A stretch of DNA of 64,000 nucleotides from Isoetes taiwanensis (Eukaryota > Streptophyta > Lycopodiopsida > Isoetales > Isoetaceae), in contig JAJEKV010000002.1 in the NCBI GenBank assembly GCA_021234155.1, positions 34,578,128 to 34,642,127 on the forward strand. Direction: 5' to 3'. Below the pieces are notes generated by a model that made no database searches, was not told the origin of the DNA, and saw nothing but the letters and a program-made list of their open reading frames with translations. Position numbers and translations under genes: made by a program. This document shows, piece after piece, positions 20,141 to 28,043 of the stretch. Position 1 is the first letter of the stretch. Each line of letters opens with the position of its first letter.

Positions 20141-21424
20141 CTATTCGAGCATGCTGTAGAAGCACGAGAGTGCAATAAGCATGAACACTCCTTCTTCACC
20201 TCGTGGGCTGAATTTGCGGTGTATCACCGCTATTCTCCCATCCAGCAGCAGGGGCAGGTAGTACCTCAGCGACCTGTCGTTGTGTGTCGCAGATGATTCC
20301 CCACTTGCTTGGCCTCCAGCTCTGTGGCGTCCGGCGTACTCGTCGACCTCTATCTCAGTTAGTTCTCGGTAGTCTGCAATTGTGGAGTCGACTCGCCTGG
20401 TGTCGATTCCTGCTCCTCTTGTGCGAGGTGGTGTCGAGGGGCTCGGCATCAAGATGCTAGTAGTCTTGCCTCTGATCCCCATCTGCTCTTGGAGGGCGAG
20501 GAACTCCTCCTCCGTTGGCAGCTCTCGTGCTTCCATCACCTGTCTTATGCTGCTGTAGGCCTGGATGTCGGAAGTCGACTCCCCTGTGTAGGTGTCGCCT
20601 TCTCGCACTTGAAGTGGGAAGTCTGAGGCTCCCCGGACGATGAAGTCATCCATTTCTAGTTGCTGTCGTAGTTGGTGCAGCAACTCATCAAGCCGGAGCT
20701 CCCTCTCCCTGCATTCGGGGAGATTCTGGATGTCACTGAGGAGTAGATACTCCTCTCCGTTGATGATGATGGGGGCTAGGCTTGTGATGCCTAGCCCGAG
20801 TGGGGGAGCGATTCTGATGGTCTGCCGGCTCCGCTCGATGTTGGCCAGCTCCTCCTCTGCTTGGCGCCGTTCTTCGTCTGAGTCGAGCTCCGTGTACTGC
20901 TCGTCATCCGACTCCTCTTCTTCCTCTCTTCCTTCTTGCTCCTGCTGGTATTGCAAAAGCATCTGCTCTTCTGCTTGGGCTGCTATGGGGTCCACTTCCG
21001 TGGGAGGGATAGAGGTTGCCCCCATTGGGTTTTCGGCACGGTGGGATAGGAATATAGCTAGGGCGGCGGTGTAGGAGAAATACTTGGTCCTCTCAACTGT
21101 CAGGACCATGTAATCTGGCAGCCTCTGGGCCTTGTTGGTCAGGTATTTGGCGATGTTCGGGACATCACCCAAGGCTGCTTGAAGGGATGGGCGGGGAACA
21201 AAATAGCCTATGCAAGGGGGAAGCTGGACGAGGGAGGGTCCTACCCTAGCTTGGAACTCTGCTAAAACTTGTCTATATGCTGGAGTAGCATTCAGAGTGG
21301 CTTGGACATCTACTTCTTTCCCGGAAGATGTCATTGACATCGGCTTCGGCAGCATGGGCACTGGCGCTGTACCATCGCCTGAAGTCAGCAGTGGCCATTG
21401 ATCTAGCGAAGAAGAGGCTATCAA
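20141..21424 (-). CDS. Unknown acidic protein carried upstream of gag (about 400 aa)
   Basis: A frame of 427 codons is open to 20141. Its first in-frame ATG lies about 24 codons after the frame opens, and a start in another frame (MATADFRRWY) overlaps near 21400. The protein has a hydrophobic first third (LPPCIGYFVP, YTAALAIFLSHRAENP), a strongly acidic centre (EGREEEEESDDEQYTELDSD) and a long C-terminal part ending RYYLPLLLDGRIAVIHRKFS. It is not gag, pol or env as known to me. The stretch IAKYLTNKAQRLPDY faintly recalls the histone H2A phrase IARYLKKGRYAQRLG; this is weak. It follows the H3-like gene in the same orientation and is preceded by two palindromes (21712-21778, 21911-21964). It is the longest intact frame in the window. 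Confidence 0.6.
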   Translation of the reverse strand: MIASSSLDQWPLLTSGDGTAPVPMLPKPMSMTSSGKEVDVQATLNATPAYRQVLAEFQARVGPSLVQLPPCIGYFVPRPSLQAALGDVPNIAKYLTNKAQRLPDYMVLTVERTKYFSYTAALAIFLSHRAENPMGATSIPPTEVDPIAAQAEEQMLLQYQQEQEGREEEEESDDEQYTELDSDEERRQAEEELANIERSRQTIRIAPPLGLGITSLAPIIINGEEYLLLSDIQNLPECRERELRLDELLHQLRQQLEMDDFIVRGASDFPLQVREGDTYTGESTSDIQAYSSIRQVMEARELPTEEEFLALQEQMGIRGKTTSILMPSPSTPPRTRGAGIDTRRVDSTIADYRELTEIEVDEYAGRHRAGGQASGESSATHNDRSLRYYLPLLLDGRIAVIHRKFSPRGEEGVFMLIALSCFYSMLE

Positions 21425-21711
21425 ACAGATGCAGAAGCGCCTCAGGGAGCTGGAAGATCGCCTAAGCAGTCGAGAGCAAACTTGTAGGGTGCTAAATGAG
21501 AAATGGGGGACCTATTTATAGAAAAGGGGAAAACCCTAATTTTTGGATGACCTGGAATTTACGGGGATTGGGCGATTCTGATCTATTAAGAGGTGCAATT
21601 GAGAGTTTGAAGAGTACTTTTAGGGTTTAAACATGCTAAGAACAACTAATGAACCTATTGCAACAAAGTGGAGATTATTTGGATGTGGCATGGTGAAGAA
21701 AATGCTGAGAG

Positions 21712-21778
21712 GTCTCACACGTTGCGCCCAGACCGATAATGAGAAGTTCATTTTCTGCCCTGGCGCGACGTGTGAGAC
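21712..21778. repeat. 67-bp palindrome upstream of the acidic gene
   Basis: GTCTCACACGT (21712-21722) pairs with ACGTGTGAGAC (21768-21778). GCGCC/GGCGC and AATGA/TCATT pair further in. A near copy stands at 23540-23606. Confidence 0.9.
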
Positions 21779-21910
21779 ATGGGCTCTAAATGTGCTAAAC
21801 TTGATCAATTTGGGTGATCTAAGGGTCTAATCCTACTGGACTCGTCGAGTTAGGCAGAATTGACCCCTTATTTGGTCGATTTGGAGCTATTTTGGGCATT
21901 TTTGGGCATG

Positions 21911-21964
21911 GTCTCAGCCCGAAAATGTAAAGTTCATTTTCTGTCCTGGCGCGACGTGTGAGAC
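21911..21964. repeat. Palindrome with one arm shortened
   Basis: The right arm, GGCGCGACGTGTGAGAC, is intact. The left arm has lost about 13 bases between GTCTCA and GCCCGAAAATG compared with 23742-23807. It stands 133 bp from the first palindrome of this pair. Confidence 0.75.
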
Positions 21965-22108
21965 ATCGTCTCAATTTTGCTCAAAATGTCCAATTTGACC
22001 AAAACAAAAGCCGGAAATCAATATCTTAACCTAGTTAAGCAAGATTAAACATATTATTTACTCAAAAATTCTTTATATTAACAAAAATTTCCATTATTTA
22101 CAAGAAGT

Positions 22109-23352
22109 TCAAGGGCGTTCTCCCTTGATGTGTCTAGCAAGATGCATATCCTGCCTCATAAGTGTGACTCTCTTCGCGTGAACTGTGCAGGCCGTCGATT
22201 CTTCGAAGTGCTGCACCAGCTTCTGCTCTGCTGCCTCCTGTAGGCACAACAACATTTCATCGGTCACCCTCATGTCCGTGTTGTACTCCTGGACGACCTC
22301 TCGGCCTAGGCGCTGGAACGGTGCATGGGGAATTAAAAATCTGTAACTTCGCTGGAAGTGTCGGATCTCCTTCAGGGCTCTTATCTCGGAGTCCTTCCTG
22401 CCGGTCCGCTTCTTTCCTGGTGCTCTGGGAGGCTTGGGCTTTGGTGGTGGCGGCCTTAGGGTCTTGCCTTTTGTCGGACGTCCGCCCTCGATAGTCCGTA
22501 ACCTGTTCTCCTGATAGTATGCGTTATATGCCTCCCACTTCGCCATGAAGGCGTTGTGATCCTTCATCTTCTTTTGATAGACCTTTGCGGGGTCTATCCG
22601 CGTCACGCCCGTTGTGGCCCGGCCTTTGTTCTTATCCCACGTTGAGTAGGGTGGGGGCTTCGGTGCCTGCCCGGGCTGCTCCTGCTCGGGTGCTACTTGC
22701 TCCGGTGCTACACCGCTCCCAACCAGGGGGTTTTGAAACTTGCCCCCGGTGTAGCGGGGATGTAGTCTTCATCTGAGTCGTCGGTGGAGGGCGGGGTCTG
22801 TTCGCCTGATGGCTCGTTGATGGCTATACCCTTTCCCCTCTTAACCTTTACGACCTTTCTCCCGCCCGCCTTTATGCCCTTGCCTTTCTTCTTCTTCGGC
22901 TCGCCGGCTGTGGTAGGCTCCTCCTCCTGTCTCTTTCTCTTCCTCTCTCGGCGGCGCTCTTTGGCTTCATACTTCTTGATGAATGCCGCGAGGTCCTCTT
23001 CTTCAGCAGGGCTAAGCTTCGGCTGCCGCTGCTCCTCTCTCTCCTCAGCTTCCTGCAGATGGGCCCAAGCTTCGAGTTGTTCATCGACGGTCGGCTGTCC
23101 CTTCTGCTCCCGTTCCTCCTTGCTCCTCCTTTCCTCCTCGGCGATTTCTTCAAAGATCTGGTGCATGATGTGCGGGCGCAAATGCCTAGGACCTCCGGAT
23201 TCGTTGCTTTCCGGTCGATCCGCCTCCTCCTTTGGATGAAGATTCGCCTTGCCTAAAAAGCGTTCTTGGGTATCCTCCCAATCGGTGGGGTCACTGGCGC
23301 TGGAAGATTCGCCTCGGCGGGGCTTCCTGGCGATCTGCTTTGTGCGGGCCAT
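22109..23352 (-). CDS. Histone H3-like protein encoded inside the retrotransposon
   Basis: From the ATG at 23352 the protein starts MARTKQIARKPRRGE: the H3 tail with Lys4 and Lys9 kept, Thr6 changed to Ile and Ser10 to Pro. A charged linker of roughly 300 residues follows (glutamate-rich helices, then KKKKGKGIKAGG, then a proline-rich part). The last ~95 residues are a complete H3 fold: RALKEIRHFQRS (alphaN), APFQRLGREV (alpha1), TDMRVTDEMLLCLQEAAEQK (loop 1 and alpha2), VHAKRVTL (loop 2), and DMHLARHIKGERP (alpha3 and C-terminus). Loop 1 has the canonical length, not the longer CENP-A form. One apparent base indel near 22720-22740 separates the frames 22708-23352 and 22109-22740. Normal H3 is about 136 residues; this would be about 413. 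It lies between primer site and gag, in the same orientation as gag-pol. Confidence 0.9.
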
Positions 23353-23539
23353 ATTTGACGGTTCTTCAATCCGAGTTGTGCGCCAGAAGATCGCCTTGGC
23401 AAGCGAGAGCAAATTTCCGAGGCAGGGACGCGGAAATGGGGGGTCTAGGTTTATTTATAGGCGGCCTATTTTTTTAGGTTAAATTTCAACTACCTTTTTG
23501 GGTTGTCTAAAACACTTAGAACACCTAAATTCAAGCATG

Positions 23540-23606
23540 GTCTCACACGTTGCGCCCAGACCGATAATGAGAAGTTCATTTTCTGTCCTGGCGCGACGTG
23601 TGAGAC
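23540..23606. repeat. 67-bp palindrome upstream of the H3-like gene
   Basis: GTCTCACACGT (23540-23550) pairs with ACGTGTGAGAC (23596-23606). It is nearly identical in sequence to 21712-21778 and ends 188 bp before the H3-like ATG. Confidence 0.9.
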
Positions 23607-23741
23607 ATGGTGGGGCCCGCTACTAAATTTTATACTTTCTAAACATGTAACATGCCAAATCTACTAATTCTTTACTCAAAATTAGAATTATCAAGTTATT
23701 TTTCTGTAATTTATGACTTTTTTGTGTGTTTCAAGCTGAAT

Positions 23742-23807
23742 GTCTCACACGTTGCGCCCAGCCCGAAAATGAGATTCTCATTATCTGTCCTGGCGCGACG
23801 TGTAGAT
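23742..23807. repeat. 66-bp near-complete palindrome
   Basis: The outer arms are GTCTCACACGT and ACGTGTAGATC (changed at the end). The centre AATGAGATTCTCATT is itself a perfect inverted repeat around its middle. This is the second palindrome of the upstream pair. Confidence 0.85.
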
Positions 23808-23999
23808 CACCCTATTTTTGAAGGTTGGCTCACCAATTTTTAGTCTTTTTATGTTTCCATTCATTTTAACTGTTACTAGCTTAGCATATACTATAAAAAT
23901 GAGAAAAAAAATTTCCCATTTTTTGAGGTTTGAGGATCCTATCAAGTTAGTACTACTGGGAGTATGGTCAGTGCTTTGCTCTTGGTCACCAAGAACATT

Positions 24000-24012
24000 G
24001 CTCACGATACCA
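24000..24012 (-). other. Primer-binding site, initiator-Met tRNA type
   Basis: The minus strand reads TGGTATCGTGAGC, four bases after the LTR end. It resembles the plant Met-tRNA site TGGTATCAGAGC, with a small change. Confidence 0.75.
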
Positions 24013-24016
24013 TTTA

Positions 24017-25587
24017 TGGCGTCCCCTACTGCGTATCACGGTGCACTCCGCCAGTATACAAACAACGATTCATCCCCATACCAGCTCCATCGCGTCTGGG
24101 GCCCTCCACATTCATTTGCACGTGTCCCGAGTCGATGGGAAGAGTGAAGGGTCATTTTACCCCGTCTCCCTCGGGGCCCACCTAGGCTAGCTGGCGTAAA
24201 CATACATGTCGGTATACAACATAATCACATATCCACCTCGAAGGGTGGTGCACCAACATCTGCATAGACAATGATCAGCATCATACATAGGGGGTCCTAC
24301 CCAAGGCTCAGACTCGAAGGGATGGTGGCGGCTTGGGTCTCGATTCATTCATTGAGGCCAGAATTCATTGGCAATGGATTGGGCTGGCATATGAACATGG
24401 CATCGGGTTGTCCACTCCATCCGCCCCTCACCGTGCACACTTTGCGGTAGGGCTTGAAAAGTGTCGGGGACTGGCCGTGTAGCCAGCGGGATGCATAGCC
24501 AAAGGGGCTATTTACGGGTCTCATCCTCCCGGTTCCGATGGGGCGGGGAAAGGATCACTCCCTCCGAGATCTACATGCTTGACTCAAGGTGACTAGAGGG
24601 CCACCCCTTTGCCCGTGTTCGACCGAACCCACTGGAAAGTGTACACCACTTCACGGGTTGTCGAGTCCATGCCTTACCCACTTTCGGTGGTAAGCCATCG
24701 AACCTAGTCACAATGATCCCCGGTAGGCCTTACACACCGGAGGGATGGTTCAAGAGTCGAGGACATGAACCTCCTTCATAGCCAGGTCGGCCCCTTCACC
24801 CACAACCAAACTGTGGTTCTTGTACCTGGGCGAATCTATAGTGTGCTAGAGAGGCTAATCTAGGAGCATCTACTACCAAGCTTTAGGTCTCTACCCCCTT
24901 CCCAATACAAGGAGTTCATAGAGATACATCATCCATATACATCACAGAAGAACTAAAGAACTATATCTAATCTATGTCATAGAGTTAGGTTCTTTAGTTA
25001 GAGTCCTGTATCTAGAGATCTAGAGGGCTGCTATGGCAATTTAATAGGCTAAACCCCACTTTGATTCTATGGTACCAAATATGGTTTAAGCTATTAAATT
25101 GCCTAAATACCCGATCCTTGAGTTGCTCCTCGACTGACTGACCATCATCTTGTGAACTGCTCGAATCAAGGGAAACTAATGGTGCAATTCTCTCAGACAG
25201 AGTCTGGGAGGCGGTTTTGGCTCTTGAGGCAGCCAAAACAGAGCCCTAAAACCCTAGAAACGAAAAATGGGCAAGTTAGGGTTTCCCCACCTAAATAGAC
25301 AAGGGGGTAAGCTAGGGTTTCCAATTATCCCCTTTAGGCATGTGGGATAATTGGGAATGGGCCCACTTGCCTTTAATGGCTAGGTGGCAAAATGTGCCCA
25401 CATGGAAAGGTGTGCCCACATTAATGTGCACATTGGTAAATGTGCACATTAATAATAAATGCACATTCTTAGCAAGTTGCCCCCTAGGGGCTACCCACCT
25501 GGCTACACGTCGGTCGGAGTGGCATGTACGCGTGACGAGGCAGTATAGTATACGTCCTGGGACCGTATACTGTGCTGGAACGTCACA
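24017..25587 (-). repeat. 5' LTR of the chromovirus (1571 bp)
   Basis: On the minus strand it starts TGTGACG at 25587 and ends GACGCCA at 24017, bounded by the primer site inside. It is uninterrupted and therefore serves as the empty-site reference for both insertions in the 3' LTR. The expected 5-bp target duplication would be CATAC (25588-25592), but the other side is outside the window. The two LTRs differ at many places, including indels. Confidence 0.9.
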
Positions 25588-25736
25588 CATACATTAGCTA
25601 CAATATCTTTGTTAATACTGAACAAATTGCATAGATCTGCCTTCTGCAATGCCTCCGCCCATGTTCGAAACATTTCTGCATGGGTCTTTCAGGAGGTTTT
25701 TTACATCCTTAGTACAGTCAGGGATCAGATATATTT

Positions 25737-27450
25737 AAGGGAAAATTCCAGATACACCCTTCAAGTTTACAGATATTCAAAAAATACCCCTAGAAACATG
25801 ATATTTGGCTCAAATGGCAATAACTTTCTTGCAATCAATGAACTAAAAAAGTGTCCCTCATGAAACTTGAGAGTAAGAACTATCCAATAGCAGTAGAATC
25901 ATCTAAAATGGAGTTGGAATCTTCAAGTTATAGTGTTTTAAGTGCATGCTATAAAAAACAACGTAAATGAGCATAACTTGTGAATTTCAACTCCAATTTT
26001 GATGAACTTGACGTTGTTGGGAAGATCTTATTTTAATCTATAGTATTCATAAAGATTATTTTTGAATTTGAGGAAGGAAGGAAGGAAGGTATTTTTATCG
26101 TCCACGGAGACCAATCGGTCTATGGGATCCAATACAAAAGCGCCGCAAGCGGATTACTATCCGGATTAAAAAACCCCCGTCCTGAAGGGTTTTCGAGGGA
26201 AAAACCATGGCAGCAATCAGCCTGCTGACAAACTGTTCCAATATACGAAATACAAAAACACACAAATATATACACTAATGTACCGTACCCATAGTGCACG
26301 ATCGGTGAAAGCGGCCCGGGGGCAAAAGGTGGGCTCGCATGATCCGATTACCACACAATGTGCGACCCTAGGGCACGCATCGATGGTGTGTTCATCGACA
26401 AATGTAGGGGCAAGTCCGGCCGTACTAAGGGAATGTATCCGCCCGGATCGGATCAATCCCGCAACTCGGAAAGTGTGAGACTCATCCTCAATGGCACCGT
26501 TTGGCGGCCCGGCGAGCACTTTGTCTGCGGGGGCTCCCCAATCCACCTGCCTCGATCTCGATCACGGGAGATGGTAGGCACAATGCTGAATGGAAGCAAT
26601 AGTGCGCTTTTGGGGGGTGGTGGGAGGCAGGTAGAAGCTGGAGCCCGGACCAGCGCGGGGTTGATGTGCTCCTTGTAATGGGCGTTTTGACCTGCTCTAG
26701 GCGCCCGGGGTCCCGAGCTTGCCAAGGGAAACATAGCGTCAGGTATTCGCAAAAGGCATCACGCGATGCGGCCTGCGTGTCCCTGCGCATCATGCTCACC
26801 CGCGTTCCATCTGGCGAACCACTGATCTCTCTTACCCCTCCATGGGCCACGGCGGTGCGGGTCCATTTACCGGCCCTAAAGCCCGGTCGCGGGAGCCGAG
26901 CATCACCCATATTAACCACTTTAAGAAAGTAGGCGATGTCTATCAAGAGGGCTGCCCGTGGCGGCAAGAATCCGGTTTCTACCCGAGAGAATCTAATAGG
27001 GGACTGAAGGTCTCACCCCCAAGTGCCCGGGTGCCAAAAATGCCTTCGCACTGCTCCCAAGTCATTCCAGTGTCGTCAAAGAGGCGGCCCGGGCCCCAAA
27101 CCTCGACCCCGTCTGAAGGGGGACGGGCTCGACCCGCCTGAAAGCAGATGTGGACCGATGGCCCCAATCATAGAGCTCTGCACGGTGATTTGTTGTTGCA
27201 TGGCATAAAGCGCTTTCCAGCCTGGCCGTCACCCATAGCGGATGGACGTCTCCCAACAGAGCGAGGAGGGGAACTCCACCCCTAGGTACTTGTAGGTGGG
27301 CGTGACCTCCACAGGCTGTCCTCGATATGTGAGTGCAGGAGGCAAAAGAAACTTTGTTATCATGTTTCCAAAAATACTCTTCATTTGGAGGGTATTTTTG
27401 GAATTTTCGCAAACTTGAGGGGTATATTTGGAATAATTTCTATATTTAAT
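25737..27450. repeat. Inverted-repeat element interrupted by a LINE
   Basis: GATACACCCTTCAAGTTTAC at ~25752 matches the reverse complement of the region ending ~27450 (there ATACCCCTCAAGTTTGC). The similarity continues through AAATACCC and GGAAACATGATA. The two arms (about 70-100 bp) flank 260 bp plus the LINE copy 26071-27344, so the element was present first. Family unknown. Confidence 0.55.
26071..27344 (-). mobile_element. 5'-truncated LINE copy (family shared with 33808-37720)
   Basis: The plus strand starts with GGAAGGAAGGAAGG, so the minus-strand LINE ends in a TTCC-type tail. About 1.27 kb align with 33808-35050. Near the truncated 5' side, minus 27229-27335 encodes LTYRGQPVEVTPTYKYLGVE, the end of a LINE reverse transcriptase. 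The remainder is decayed C-terminal coding and 3' region. No catalytic domain is left. Confidence 0.8.
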
Positions 27451-27872
27451 TAGACCTACAAGGATGACCTGATGAGAGTACAATCATTTGAATGAAGCGG
27501 CGATATTACGTGAAATTGCTTACGCACCTCGGTCAACATAGCCAAGGCAATGTGAAAAGATCTCTAGTTTCCTTGTACTTAATATACCTGGTGAAGATTC
27601 AGCACGTCAGAACTAAGTTTTTAATGTTGTTATGTTTCAAATGAATGAATTCTATGGACATTTTTGTGTTTATTCAGCTTCCAGATTCATTTAAAATGTT
27701 CAAGGAAGGAAGAACATGTTGAAAGTGGCCCAAAGAATGGCCACTAATTTCTATGCTGAAATAAGCGTGTCAAGCATACTGACATAGACTAGATTGTCTG
27801 AAAATGGAGTGTTGCATTGCCCTGAAAGTGGAGTTAGTGTTATAACTTGCAACTGGCTGGCCTTCTAGCATT
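27451..27872. other. Stretch without recognised features
   Basis: AT-rich sequence with no supported gene or repeat. It could be an intron or upstream region of the small exon that follows. Confidence 0.5.
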
Positions 27873-28043
27873 ATGCTCAGTGCTGCAATACCTCTCGTTG
27901 GCTACCAACCTCTCCTTCCACCTACTAGATTTGGATTTGGATTTGGAGCTCCTGGTTTTGGATTTGGAGGTCCCTCTTTCTTCCCTCTTCCCCATGCCTC
28001 TGGCTTTGGCCCTTTCCTTGCCGGCACTAAGCCTAAGCCCTGA
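27873..28043 (+). CDS. Possible terminal exon, glycine-phenylalanine-rich
   Basis: An ATG at 27873 opens 56 codons ending TGA at 28043. The second half reads RFGFGFGAPGFGFGGP, then GFGPFLAGTKPKP, the style of a glycine-rich C-terminal domain. An AG acceptor-like site (CCTTCTAG) ends at 27868, so this may be a last exon. No upstream exon is recognisable. It could also be a repeat-driven chance frame, because the T/G repeat gives low-complexity translations in every frame. Confidence 0.3.
   Translation: MLSAAIPLVGYQPLLPPTRFGFGFGAPGFGFGGPSFFPLPHASGFGPFLAGTKPKP

Larger units (their letters stand above)
1..25587 (-). mobile_element. Ty3/gypsy chromovirus with nested insertions (3' end off window)
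   Basis: A complete LTR retrotransposon layout is readable on the minus strand: 5' LTR (24017-25587), primer site (24000-24012), extra genes (20141-23352), gag, reverse transcriptase, integrase with chromodomain, polypurine tract and 3' LTR. The 3' LTR lies at 1-279, 6120-7011 and 14040-14188; the first ~229 bases of its plus-strand sequence lie outside the window. The three pieces plus the missing part add to about 1.55 kb, matching the 1571-bp 5' LTR. The chromodomain places it among chromoviruses. Gag and pol are frameshifted, so this copy cannot move by itself. The 4-kb stretch between primer site and gag, with histone-like coding, is not part of an ordinary chromovirus. Confidence 0.9.

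Noticed and set aside
22784-23239. Plus-strand frame of 151 codons, serine/cysteine-rich
   Set aside because: It is the antisense of the lysine/glutamate-rich linker of the H3-like gene.
22109-23352. Interpreting the H3-like gene as a centromeric H3 (CENP-A)
   Set aside because: Loop 1 has the length of canonical H3 (TDMRVTDEMLLCLQEAAE) and the tail starts like canonical H3. CENP-A normally has a longer loop 1 and an unrelated tail.
19985-24000. The H3-like and acidic genes as a separately inserted DNA element in the chromovirus leader
   Set aside because: I looked for inverted ends or flanking duplications at about 19900-20030 and 23800-23990 and found none. The genes share gag-pol orientation. 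Not fully excluded, because ends may have decayed.
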